Positions 1-6,831 of a DNA stretch of 10,378 bases are shown here, piece after piece; the first letter of the stretch is position 1, and the number at the start of each line of letters is the position of its first letter. This DNA comes from an uncultured Mycoplasmatota bacterium (GTDB taxonomy: Bacteria; Bacillota_I; Bacilli_A; RF39; UBA660), in assembly GCA_946613765.1 (NCBI GenBank), contig CAMOFW010000021.1, forward strand, positions 1-10,378. The letters run 5' to 3'. The position numbers and the translations under genes are program-made. The notes under the pieces are model-generated. The model did no database searches. It was not told the DNA's origin and was given only the letters and a program-made list of their open reading frames with translations.

Positions 1-7
1 TTTAGAC

Positions 8-502
8 TTATTTTCTTACATATACTAACCACACTAATGATTCATAGAATTGTGAATTTTGTGTTACTAAATCAGAACTTGAATAACTAATAGTAACTTT
101 AAATGTTTTAGTTTCACCAGGATTTAAAGTATCACCTTTTTTAATTTCACTATCATCTAGATAAGAAATATGATAAGATACATGTTTTTTGAAGTACATA
201 TCTGTTCTTAAATAGATTGGATTATATTTAAGTTTAGCTTCTAGTGTTCCATCATTTGTTGCAGTAAATTTATAGACTACTTCTTCTTTATTTGTTGTAA
301 AGTTAGTTCTTGTATATAAACCATGATTTCTTATTTCAGCTTTTTCTGTTTCTGGATGACCTTTATATGAAATTAATTCAACATTTTCATATCTAATATC
401 AAATACTTCACCTTTAGGTACATATTTAAAAGTAAAATAATACCATAGTCCTATAAATACTACTAAAACAATAAAACCAATCCCTAATATTTTCTTTATC
501 AT
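8..502 (-). CDS. membrane-anchored protein with TasA/camelysin-like beta domain
   Basis: A 164-residue protein with one N-terminal membrane segment (about residues 5-24) and an outside domain. No clear cleavage site follows the membrane segment, so it is probably a permanent anchor. The outside domain carries Y77-x5-N83-x-G85-x-L87-x-A89-x-L91 and later G129-x10-Y140 within a TISY strand. The same pattern, with identical internal spacing, occurs in the two SipW-type proteins at 6832-7548 and 7663-10233, so I infer the same beta-sandwich fold. The ATG at 502 is preceded by AAGGTGA at good spacing. The stop codon of the upstream 488-aa gene lies only 2 bp before it, so it is the third gene of a coupled operon. 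The exact function is unknown. It could be a membrane-held fibre or matrix component, or an accessory subunit of the glycosyltransferases. No terminator is visible in the 7 bases left before the window edge. Confidence 0.8.
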   Translation of the reverse strand: MIKKILGIGFIVLVVFIGLWYYFTFKYVPKGEVFDIRYENVELISYKGHPETEKAEIRNHGLYTRTNFTTNKEEVVYKFTATNDGTLEAKLKYNPIYLRTDMYFKKHVSYHISYLDDSEIKKGDTLNPGETKTFKVTISYSSSDLVTQNSQFYESLVWLVYVRK

Positions 503-504
503 TG

Positions 505-1971
505 TTACATCACCTTAATATAAATATAGCACATATCATCACTGTAATAAAGACTATATTCTTTCATTTCATCTAAGAAATAATGTAGAGGTTTATTCTT
601 TGTTGTTATCATTACATCAAAGTTATATTTTTCAATTAACTCTCTTGTATTATCTGTTAGATTTTCAATAGATCTGGATTCAGGTAGTATTTCCTGAGAG
701 AATACATCCCCTAGTCCATAAGCAAATATTTTAACATCATCTAATGCATTATATTCATTTAATTTATATAATAAATATCCACCTTGAGAATAATCATTAT
801 ATAATCTTTTTGGTTTTAATTTAATTATTTGTTTAACTGCTTCATCTGAATAGAATCCATCATTATCAATTACATTAGTGTTTACAAATGATGCGAATGA
901 ATGAACTTGTTTATATGCTACTAGAACACAACCAGTAACTAGCAACATACAAAAACATACAGTAATAACTTTTTCAAACTTTTTAAATGGTTTTCTTAAA
1001 GTTTCATACATTTCATCAGTTACAAAGAAGTATTTACCTAATGTCCACATTGAATATATTGCATACATACCAATAAATCTTTGAGAACGCATAGCCATAA
1101 ATAGGAATACTAATTGGAATCCTATTTCATGTAATTTCATCTTATTTTTATTTAATATTAAATTAAATAATGGGAATGCTACTATAACAAATAGATACAT
1201 ACCAAAGAAGCCATGGAAGTTTGCACTTGCCCATTCAGTTATGTTTTCTAACATAGATGTATCTGCCATATTAGTAAATGGATATAATAACATTTTATAA
1301 CCAAATGGATTTATACAAGATGCTACAATAGTTAAACCTAAAACTATAAATAAGGTTTTAATTTTATCTTTAGTTAATTTAAAATCTGTCCATCTACTCT
1401 CTTTAAATTTAAAGAATTTAACAAATAGATCACATAATAATATACCTACAATTAAAATGTATGGAAGTGATGAAGAACCGCCATGGAAATTAACCCATAC
1501 AATTTGTAGTAATGGTATAGTATATATTAATTTATTAAACTTTTTATTATCATCTAAGTAACTAAATACTACATATACTAAGTAAGCCATAAATACTAAA
1601 CTTAAGATATATGGTCTTGGACCAGTTACTTTAAAGAATACTGTCATCATTAATAAATATACTAGTTTAAAATCAAATAATTTATTAAATTTAACTTTTA
1701 ACATTTTAGCCATTAAGAAATATAGACATAAGAATATAATTAACATAATAGCTATATCTCCGATTGGTCCTAGTTTATACATACAAAATTCAGTTAACCA
1801 CTCATGTGCTGTCCATGCATAATCTTTATACCAACCAAATAATTCATGTGTAGGTATTTGATGTGTTTTATCAATAACATTACCTACTACATAATGCCAG
1901 AACCAATCATTATCTGTTATTGGTTCAAAGGCCATAAATAATCCTATTAAAAACGTAAATATAATTCCCAT
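505..1971 (-). CDS. GT-C-like multi-pass membrane glycosyltransferase candidate
   Basis: A 488-residue protein with about nine to eleven hydrophobic segments and a soluble C-terminal tail from about residue 355. It shows the motif series of an uncharacterised GT-C-like membrane family. Acidic D20/D22 with W25-H26 stand in the first outside loop, followed by H56-E57-W58, W159-V-N161-F-H163-G, N221-P-F-G, an ITEW at about 244-247, R295/R298, and a tail motif N392-D-Y-x2-GGY399. GT-C enzymes transfer sugars from polyprenyl-phosphate donors on the outer face of the membrane, and their acidic residues in the first loop are typically catalytic. The gene directly follows a DPM1/GtrB-like synthase, which would supply such a donor. 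The ATG at 1971 has AGGTG upstream; that Shine-Dalgarno site includes the TAG stop of the preceding gene, implying translational coupling. The acceptor is unknown; the anchored protein encoded next is one candidate. Family assignment is by motif recall, not by search. Confidence 0.72.
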   Translation of the reverse strand: MGIIFTFLIGLFMAFEPITDNDWFWHYVVGNVIDKTHQIPTHELFGWYKDYAWTAHEWLTEFCMYKLGPIGDIAIMLIIFLCLYFLMAKMLKVKFNKLFDFKLVYLLMMTVFFKVTGPRPYILSLVFMAYLVYVVFSYLDDNKKFNKLIYTIPLLQIVWVNFHGGSSSLPYILIVGILLCDLFVKFFKFKESRWTDFKLTKDKIKTLFIVLGLTIVASCINPFGYKMLLYPFTNMADTSMLENITEWASANFHGFFGMYLFVIVAFPLFNLILNKNKMKLHEIGFQLVFLFMAMRSQRFIGMYAIYSMWTLGKYFFVTDEMYETLRKPFKKFEKVITVCFCMLLVTGCVLVAYKQVHSFASFVNTNVIDNDGFYSDEAVKQIIKLKPKRLYNDYSQGGYLLYKLNEYNALDDVKIFAYGLGDVFSQEILPESRSIENLTDNTRELIEKYNFDVMITTKNKPLHYFLDEMKEYSLYYSDDMCYIYIKVM

Positions 1972-1979
1972 AATAACAC

Positions 1980-2897
1980 CTACAATTCTTTCTCTTTAAC
2001 AATATATATTGGTCTTTTTTTATTTTCTAAATAATCTTTAGCTAGATATAAACCAATATTACCTATAAATATAAATAATAAACCAAATGCAAATAATAAT
2101 AATGTAATAATAATTAGTAAATTACTATAATTAAATATTGTTATAAATAACATAATAATAGATGCTAATGTAAATAGAATACCAAAGTATATTGGCCAAG
2201 TTAGAGGTTTAGTAGTAAATGCTATAATACCATCTATAGCATATTTAAATAAACCCATAAATGACCATTTAGTATCTCCTGCTATTCTTTTAATATTTTC
2301 ATATTCAATATATTTAACTTTATATCCTACAAATGAGAATAAACCTTTAGAGAATCTATTATATTCATTTAATTCTAATATTGAATCAACTACTTGTCTT
2401 GTCATTAATCTAAAGTCTCTTGCCCCATCAACTATTTCAACTTTATCAGTCATTTTATTAATTAGTTTATAGAATTTTCTAGCAAAGAAACTTCTAATCT
2501 TTGGTTCACCAACTCTTGTTACTCTACGTGTTGCAACAATATCATATCCATCATGACAAATATATTTATACATTTCTTGTAATAATACTGGTGGATCTTG
2601 TAAATCACAATCCATAACAGTTATATAATCTCCAGTTGCTTCTTTTAAACCAGCATACATTGCTGCTTCTTTACCAAAGTTTCTAGAAAAAGAAATATAT
2701 TTAACTCTACTATCATTTTTTGCATATTTTTTAATTAATTTAAGTGAATTATCTTTAGAACCATCATCTACAAATAAAAATTCAAAATCTAAATTATCCA
2801 TTTTTTCTGCTACACTAACAACAGCTGGATAAAACATTGGAATTGTTTCTTCTTCGTTGTAACAAGAAACAATAATAGATAGTTTTTTCTTTTCCAT
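1980..2897 (-). CDS. GT2 family polyprenyl-phosphate glycosyltransferase (GtrB/DPM1-like)
   Basis: A 305-residue enzyme that probably moves a sugar from a nucleotide donor to polyprenyl phosphate on the inner face of the membrane. The GT-A fold is clear: VSCYNEEE near the N-terminus, VDDGS at about residues 43-47, the FSRNFGKEAA stretch at about 70-79 typical of DPM1/GtrB/CsbB relatives, and the metal-binding DCDLQDPP with D96, D98 and D101. Two C-terminal membrane hairpin segments (about 233-255 and 260-287) end in a basic tail, as in GtrB-like proteins. I chose the ATG at 2897 because GAGTGA lies 5 bases upstream. An in-frame GTG at 2906 falls inside that ribosome site and would add only three residues. 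It is the first gene of a three-gene operon with the GT-C-like protein. The sugar cannot be read from the sequence. Confidence 0.9.
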   Translation of the reverse strand: MEKKKLSIIVSCYNEEETIPMFYPAVVSVAEKMDNLDFEFLFVDDGSKDNSLKLIKKYAKNDSRVKYISFSRNFGKEAAMYAGLKEATGDYITVMDCDLQDPPVLLQEMYKYICHDGYDIVATRRVTRVGEPKIRSFFARKFYKLINKMTDKVEIVDGARDFRLMTRQVVDSILELNEYNRFSKGLFSFVGYKVKYIEYENIKRIAGDTKWSFMGLFKYAIDGIIAFTTKPLTWPIYFGILFTLASIIMLFITIFNYSNLLIIITLLLFAFGLLFIFIGNIGLYLAKDYLENKKRPIYIVKEKEL

Positions 2898-2925
2898 ACT
2901 ACTCACTCTTTTCTTATCTATTAAT

Positions 2926-2934
2926 AGTTTATCA
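2926..2934 (-). promoter_or_regulatory. probable extended -10 promoter of the glycosylation operon
   Basis: On the minus strand the sequence reads TATGATAAACT, that is an extended TG-n followed by TAAACT, four of six matches to TATAAT. It lies 29 bases upstream of the ATG at 2897 and just past the terminator of the acetyltransferase gene. The -35 region is only a run of T from that terminator. It is weaker than the other promoters in the window. Confidence 0.45.
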
Positions 2935-2941
2935 TAAATAA

Positions 2942-2980
2942 AGTTAAAAAAAAAGAATAAGCCTTATTTATAGACTTATC
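2942..2980 (-). terminator. intrinsic terminator after the GNAT gene
   Basis: On the minus strand an 8-bp stem, GATAAGTC paired with GGCUUAUU (including G-U pairs), encloses a 9-base loop. It is followed by C and nine T residues. It starts 12 bases after the acetyltransferase stop codon and separates that gene from the glycosylation operon. Confidence 0.7.
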
Positions 2981-2992
2981 TATACCTGATTA

Positions 2993-3442
2993 TTAGTAAT
3001 AATTTGGTAATACATATCTAGTTAAACTCATTTTTTTATATCCTGCTAATTCAACTGATTTAATACTTGATATATTTTTTTGATTAACATTAGCATATAC
3101 ATTATCAAAATTATACTCTTTAAGTAAGTGTTCACTAAAGTCATTTACTAGTAAATATCCTAAATGACTACCTCTGAATTCCGGTAAAATACCATATGAT
3201 ATAAATGGTTTATAGTCAATCATATTTATTGCACAAAATCCTATTGGAGTATTACCTCTGTAAGCAATATAAAATGTATCTATACCATTATCCTCATTAG
3301 CTATTTGAGTTTTTTTAGTAATTAAAAAAAGATCTCCTAAGTAATTCTTAGCTGCTGTATCATTATCTAGTATTGTTAGTACAGATCTATGTTCAATATT
3401 ATAATCTTGATATTTTTCTAGTTTGAAATAATCTAGTTGCAT
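2993..3442 (-). CDS. GNAT family N-acetyltransferase
   Basis: A 149-residue single-domain GNAT protein, a normal length for the family. The core acetyl-CoA site is seen as a beta strand followed by a pyrophosphate loop, YGILPEFRGSHLGYLLV at residues 83-99. The R90-G-S-H-L-G95 loop replaces the usual central glycine by His, a variant seen in other GNATs. A later N-x3-S-x9-GYKK segment (about 123-137) is the usual GNAT C-terminal strand region. The ATG at 3442 is preceded by AGAGGGGG, a strong ribosome site with 10-base spacing. The gene has its own promoter and terminator and is not part of either neighbouring module. The substrate cannot be predicted; it could be an amino acid, a protein N-terminus, an antibiotic or a metabolite. 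Confidence 0.85.
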   Translation of the reverse strand: MQLDYFKLEKYQDYNIEHRSVLTILDNDTAAKNYLGDLFLITKKTQIANEDNGIDTFYIAYRGNTPIGFCAINMIDYKPFISYGILPEFRGSHLGYLLVNDFSEHLLKEYNFDNVYANVNQKNISSIKSVELAGYKKMSLTRYVLPNYY

Positions 3443-3471
3443 AAAAAAAGAACCCCCTCTTACAAGTAAAG

Positions 3472-3482
3472 ATTATAGCACA
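3472..3482 (-). promoter_or_regulatory. extended -10 promoter of the GNAT gene
   Basis: Minus strand TGTGCTATAAT: a TGTG-n extension joined to a perfect TATAAT, about 30 bases upstream of the ATG at 3442. No good -35 hexamer stands at 17 bp spacing, as expected for an extended -10 site. The start of transcription is expected near 3465, giving a short leader. Confidence 0.75.
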
Positions 3483-3486
3483 AAAT

Positions 3487-3513
3487 CAAAAAAAAGAAAG
3501 TACTAATTGCACT
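3487..3513 (-). terminator. weak intrinsic terminator after the CarD-family gene
   Basis: Minus strand AGTGC-AATTA-GTACT forms a 5-bp stem with one G-U pair, followed by TTCTTTTTTTT. The stem overlaps the TAG stop codon of the CarD gene. It is short, so it may be leaky, but the long T run directly after it argues for termination. Confidence 0.5.
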
Positions 3514-3997
3514 ATTCTTTACTATTTTGTAATGCCTTAACTACCATTTCATGAATTTTATCTACACTTTTGTTTAAAACAAGTGCTAGTTCGTTGTATA
3601 AACTCTTTTCAGCAATGTTAAAGTATATATCGTCTTTTTCACCAATTTTCTTACCATTATCTTGTCTTTTTTTATTTCTGATGTAAGTAGTTTTAATAAT
3701 CTTAACTAAATCTTCTCTATTACCTGTTGTAAGTAATCTTTTATATTCTGCTTCTAGAGAATGATCTTTTAGTTTAATTAATTCAATATCAGGCATTTTC
3801 TTAAATAATTTTTTTACATCACTTTTTGATAATAGTGGTCTTATGTTCACGTTTTCTTGAGTTGTTGGTGCTTTAATAGTTAGTGATTCATCTATTACTG
3901 GTACTAATACATAGTACATATTGTTGTTAATCTCTTTAATTTCTTTAACTTTACAAACACTATAGTTATATACAACATAATCATTAACTTTAAACAT
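3512..3997 (-). CDS. CarD/CdnL-family RNA polymerase-binding regulator
   Basis: A 161-residue protein of typical length for the CarD_CdnL_TRCF family. The N-terminal part (about residues 1-55) begins FKVNDYVVYNYSVCKVKEI and contains YYVLVPV and a basic/aromatic beta pattern, matching the Tudor-like RNA polymerase interaction domain. The rest (about 60-160) is helical and charged, matching the C-terminal DNA-contacting domain of CarD and CdnL. Such proteins bind the RNA polymerase beta subunit and stabilise open promoter complexes, often at rRNA and housekeeping promoters. The ATG at 3997 has AAGGAAGGTG upstream. The gene is alone, with its own extended -10 promoter, so it is probably a global regulator rather than a dedicated regulator of the neighbouring modules. 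The short N-terminal motif and the usual poor conservation of the helical part leave some doubt about the subgroup. Confidence 0.82.
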   Translation of the reverse strand: MFKVNDYVVYNYSVCKVKEIKEINNNMYYVLVPVIDESLTIKAPTTQENVNIRPLLSKSDVKKLFKKMPDIELIKLKDHSLEAEYKRLLTTGNREDLVKIIKTTYIRNKKRQDNGKKIGEKDDIYFNIAEKSLYNELALVLNKSVDKIHEMVVKALQNSKE

Positions 3998-4019
3998 GCA
4001 ACACCTTCCTTGTGATTTA

Positions 4020-4030
4020 ATTATAACACA
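4020..4030 (-). promoter_or_regulatory. extended -10 promoter of the CarD-family gene
   Basis: Minus strand TGTGTTATAAT, a TG-n extension and perfect TATAAT, 23 bases upstream of the ATG at 3997. It is identical over 11 bases to the promoter of the lipoprotein gene at 4500-4510. The leader is very short, just enough for the ribosome site. Confidence 0.78.
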
Positions 4031-4036
4031 ATTTTT

Positions 4037-4069
4037 AAAAAAATAAAAAATAGTGATTAAATCACTATT
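4037..4069 (-). terminator. strong intrinsic terminator after the lipoprotein gene
   Basis: Minus strand AATAGTGAT-TTA-ATCACTATT, a perfect 9-bp stem with a 3-base loop, followed by TTTTATTTTTTT. The stem begins inside the TAA stop codon of the lipoprotein gene. Confidence 0.88.
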
Positions 4070-4475
4070 ATTTACATGAATCTACTACTGTATCAAAATC
4101 AGTTCCAATATATGTATTATGATTATTATCTTTATCGCATTCCAGTATATAGAAAGACCCTTCATCTTGTTCAATAATATACATATTAGATTTATCATCA
4201 TCTAAAGTTACATATGACATATTACTTACAATATCATCTATTTTTAAAGCACCACTATTTAAAGCATCTTTAACATTAGTTCCATTAAAATTAATGTTTT
4301 CATCAGATATATACATACTTTTATTATCATCTTCTTTTTTAACTAAAGAATATCCCATATTAGTAGCATTTTCTTGTTGTTTTACATCTTCTTGTTTATT
4401 AACTGTTTCTTCTTTTTTATTTCCACATGAAGTTAATAATAAACAAATAACTAATAAACTAAATACTTTTTTCAT
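4068..4475 (-). CDS. small lipoprotein of unknown function
   Basis: A 135-residue predicted lipoprotein. The N-terminus MKKVFSLLVICLLLTSCG has a basic start, a hydrophobic stretch and a lipobox LTSC with the lipidated Cys at residue 17, so the mature protein should be held on the outer face of the membrane. A Lys/Glu/Gln-rich linker (about 19-33) leads to an acidic domain with no family that I recognise. That domain contains two more cysteines near the C-terminus (in LECDKD and DSCK) that could pair. I chose the ATG at 4475 because AGGA lies 9 bases upstream. Upstream in-frame starts at 4484 (ATG) and 4514 (TTG) are worse: the first overlaps the ribosome site and the second lies upstream of the promoter. 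The gene is alone between its own promoter and terminator. Confidence 0.8.
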   Translation of the reverse strand: MKKVFSLLVICLLLTSCGNKKEETVNKQEDVKQQENATNMGYSLVKKEDDNKSMYISDENINFNGTNVKDALNSGALKIDDIVSNMSYVTLDDDKSNMYIIEQDEGSFYILECDKDNNHNTYIGTDFDTVVDSCK

Positions 4476-4499
4476 AAATCTCATTCCTATTCTTTTATA

Positions 4500-4510
4500 A
4501 TTATAACACA
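4500..4510 (-). promoter_or_regulatory. extended -10 promoter of the lipoprotein gene
   Basis: Minus strand TGTGTTATAAT, 25 bases upstream of the ATG at 4475. It has a perfect -10 and a TGTG-n extension, with only a T run at the -35 position. It follows the terminator of the DUF5305 gene directly and supports the shorter start of the lipoprotein gene. Confidence 0.78.
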
Positions 4511-4520
4511 ACAAAATAAT

Positions 4521-4549
4521 ATAAAAAAGGATAAATTATTTATCCTTTT
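4521..4549 (-). terminator. strong intrinsic terminator closing the SipW/TasA-like module
   Basis: Minus strand AAAAGGATAAAT-A-ATTTATCCTTTT is a perfect 12-base inverted repeat around one base, so about a 9-bp stem with a small loop is realistic. A further T-rich run follows. The TAA stop of the DUF5305 gene lies at its centre. Confidence 0.85.
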
Positions 4550-5627
4550 CTAACATTTCTGAACTTAAGAATAATGCATAAATATCGTCTTCATTTTTTA
4601 TATACAATATTCCTTTATAATGTTTAACATAACAATAATAATTAATAGGTACTTTTAAGTTATCTCTTACATCTAATAATTCTTCAAATTCAGGTACTTT
4701 AATAATATTATACTTTCTAAAATCTATTAAAGTTTTAGTAACTACTATTAATCTATCATATTCTTTTAATAATTTATTAATATATTGATCATATATACTT
4801 CTTCTTCTAAGCATTCTTTTATAGGTATATCTAATTTTTTTAATTAAATATAATGATATAGCAACACAAAGTAATGCAAATGATAAGTTAGTATAATTAA
4901 TATATTGTTTATCACTAAATTTTAATTCTTCACAAGTTTTATTATTTTGAGTATCTATTTTCATCTCAATTTGTCTTTCAGATAATGGAATATTAACTTG
5001 ATTTAGTATTATTGTATCCTTACCTGAATCTAAAGTATACTTAGATCCATCAATAGTATTTCTTTTAATCTTCATATATACTTTTAAATAACTATTTGCA
5101 TCTACTCCATATGTTGTTCTATATTTATTAGCAAATGTATTATATTCTGTATAATCAACTTTAAACTTTTCATTTATTACTATTTCATTAGAACCTTTTA
5201 GTTGTTTAGATTTATGATCAACTAATGTATATGTATTTTTTAATGCTGTAACTTTAGTTGTATTGTTTTCAATGATTAAATCCCCTAATATTTCATAATC
5301 AAAATCCATATTAGTTAAATCATCAATATTAAATATATAATTATAATTAAATTCAATATAATCAATTGCTGTTGTTGGATATGACATTCCTTTAGGTAGG
5401 AATGCTTCAGAATAGAATTCATTTTCTTTTAAGTAAACTCTATAGTCTACTGAGCCAGAGTCACAGTACTTAATTGGTGCAACATCTATTCTTTTAACTA
5501 AGTTATGACATAAGAATATGCCAACAGATAAGAATATTGCTAAAAATACTGAATAAATTATCATTCTAGATCTGCATAGTTGATACTTTTCTTCATTAAA
5601 ATGATGATCTAAAGCGGCATTTCTCAT
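4536..5627 (-). CDS. DUF5305-family membrane protein next to the signal peptidase
   Basis: A 363-residue protein with two membrane segments (about residues 22-44 and 244-263), an outside domain between them, and a basic, soluble C-terminal tail of about 100 residues inside the cell. The outside domain begins with VDYRVYLKENEFY and the tail contains KVPEFEELLDVRDNLKVPI followed by a YIKNEDDIYALF strand. This order matches what I know of DUF5305 proteins of archaea and Firmicutes, which are often found beside S26B-type signal peptidases. No enzyme motif is visible. The ATG at 5627 is preceded by AAGGAAGTGA. The stop of the signal peptidase gene is 14 bp upstream and lies next to that ribosome site, so the two are co-translated. 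It is likely an accessory factor for processing, assembly or sensing of the exported fibre proteins; this role is inference from position only. Confidence 0.75.
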   Translation of the reverse strand: MRNAALDHHFNEEKYQLCRSRMIIYSVFLAIFLSVGIFLCHNLVKRIDVAPIKYCDSGSVDYRVYLKENEFYSEAFLPKGMSYPTTAIDYIEFNYNYIFNIDDLTNMDFDYEILGDLIIENNTTKVTALKNTYTLVDHKSKQLKGSNEIVINEKFKVDYTEYNTFANKYRTTYGVDANSYLKVYMKIKRNTIDGSKYTLDSGKDTIILNQVNIPLSERQIEMKIDTQNNKTCEELKFSDKQYINYTNLSFALLCVAISLYLIKKIRYTYKRMLRRRSIYDQYINKLLKEYDRLIVVTKTLIDFRKYNIIKVPEFEELLDVRDNLKVPINYYCYVKHYKGILYIKNEDDIYALFLSSEMLEKDK

Positions 5628-5641
5628 GTTTTCACTTCCTT

Positions 5642-6766
5642 TTATAAATCATTTAACCATACGGTTGGATAACCTATGAATGGTATTTTAATATTTACTA
5701 TACCATATACCATATCCTGGGTTATTTCATAATTATCAGGTGAGTCATTATAATCACCTTTAGTGTAAAAATAATATTCACCATCTATTACTAATTTTTT
5801 TATTACTCTATGTACTACTATAATATTACCTTTTCTATGTGCTAGGACATCTCCTATATTAATATGTTCATAGTCATTAGTTTTTTCAATGACTACTACA
5901 TCACCCTTCATTATATTAGGTGTCATAGAACCACTAGCAATAGCTATAGCATGATATTTAAAATATCCTGATGTTAGATATACTAAAAAAATAACGATTA
6001 ATGTTGGTATTATCAATGGAAGTAATTTATTCTTATGATATTCTCTTAGAATCTCTTCATCTTTATCTACTAAGTAGAACTTGTATATTTTATATAAAAA
6101 TATCATTGGAACTACTAATTCAATTATTGAATATATATATTCATTTGGATTAGGTACAATTGGTATTATATATACATATAAACTCTTTACTAACATATAT
6201 AGCATAGCTGGTTTATAACCTGTTTTATAAGATAAATAACTACAAAATATATTTGCACTTATTGTAGGTATAACAGTTATTGCTATAAAGCAAAAGAATG
6301 AATATGATGAGGCAAAAATAGATTCATTAATTGTTCCAGCAATATCAAATATAATAAAAAATATTACACTAAAGACTGTTAATAATTTTGAACCTTCTGA
6401 TTTAGTTAATGTCATGTATCTTAGATATTCTTTTAAAAGAATAGTAAGTATTAAAGGTAATATTACGTCTATAATGCCTTTGATTGTGAAATAATTAACT
6501 GTTTTTACAAAGCCTATTAATATACCTAATAGATAATATAGTATAAAATATATTAAAAAATAAATAAGTATTTCCATACAGATACTCTTAATATATCTAT
6601 GCCTATCTTTTTCAAAACCAAAAAGTAGTTTAAATAATATTAGAATACCTATTAAAGAAATAACTTTTATATATCCACTTAATATACTTGATACAAAACC
6701 ACTTAGAATAAATAGTAGTATAAAGATGATTTCGAATATTAATAGTCTTTTATATCCCTTCTTCAT
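5642..6766 (-). CDS. signal peptidase I, SipW/archaeal-ER type (S26B), with multi-pass N-terminal extension
   Basis: A 374-residue membrane peptidase. The catalytic domain is C-terminal (about residues 250-374). It shows IASGSMTPNI with catalytic Ser280, GDVLAHRKGNIIVVHRV with His319 in place of the Lys of classical bacterial enzymes, and TKGDYNDSPD with Asp338, 341 and 344. The Ser-His pair defines the S26B group, which includes SipW, the processor of TasA and TapA in Bacillus. SipW itself is about 190 residues. Here some 250 residues of extra sequence form about six to eight membrane segments before the usual anchor at about 249-267. The start ATG at 6766 has GGGAGATGA upstream; an in-frame TTG at 6781 is upstream of that site and was not used. 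It lies between the TasA-like gene and the DUF5305 gene, so the two upstream SipW-type precursors are its probable substrates. Confidence 0.9.
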   Translation of the reverse strand: MKKGYKRLLIFEIIFILLFILSGFVSSILSGYIKVISLIGILILFKLLFGFEKDRHRYIKSICMEILIYFLIYFILYYLLGILIGFVKTVNYFTIKGIIDVILPLILTILLKEYLRYMTLTKSEGSKLLTVFSVIFFIIFDIAGTINESIFASSYSFFCFIAITVIPTISANIFCSYLSYKTGYKPAMLYMLVKSLYVYIIPIVPNPNEYIYSIIELVVPMIFLYKIYKFYLVDKDEEILREYHKNKLLPLIIPTLIVIFLVYLTSGYFKYHAIAIASGSMTPNIMKGDVVVIEKTNDYEHINIGDVLAHRKGNIIVVHRVIKKLVIDGEYYFYTKGDYNDSPDNYEITQDMVYGIVNIKIPFIGYPTVWLNDL

Positions 6767-6797
6767 TAAATCATCTCCCAAATGATTTTGTTAAAGA

Positions 6798-6821
6798 ATA
6801 TTAAGATGTTAATCTTAATAT
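6798..6821 (-). terminator. perfect hairpin between TasA-like gene and signal peptidase gene (attenuator or processing site)
   Basis: Minus strand ATATTAAGAT-TAAC-ATCTTAATAT is a perfect 10-bp stem with a 4-base loop, 10 bases after the TAA at 6832. It is followed only by TCTTTAACA, not a full T run. It may act as a partial terminator, or as an RNA-stabilising 3' end, making the abundant substrate more plentiful than the peptidase. The stem is pure A-T except for one G-C pair. Confidence 0.55.
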
Positions 6822-6831
6822 AATTTAATTA

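Noticed and set aside
2898..2906. Upstream GTG start for the GT2 gene
   Set aside because: The GTG lies inside the GAGTGA ribosome site of the ATG at 2897, which is the better start.
4294..4500. Plus-strand open frame of 68 codons opposite the lipoprotein gene
   Set aside because: It is antisense to a gene with a clear lipoprotein signal, ribosome site, promoter and terminator, and has no recognisable ribosome site or family of its own.
4476..4514. Longer lipoprotein starting at TTG 4514 or ATG 4484
   Set aside because: The TTG lies upstream of the promoter -10 box, and the ATG at 4484 adjoins the AGGA site that is well spaced for 4475. Only the short form has a normal lipoprotein signal.
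6767..6781. TTG start at 6781 for the signal peptidase
   Set aside because: It is upstream of the GGGAGATGA ribosome site that serves the ATG at 6766.
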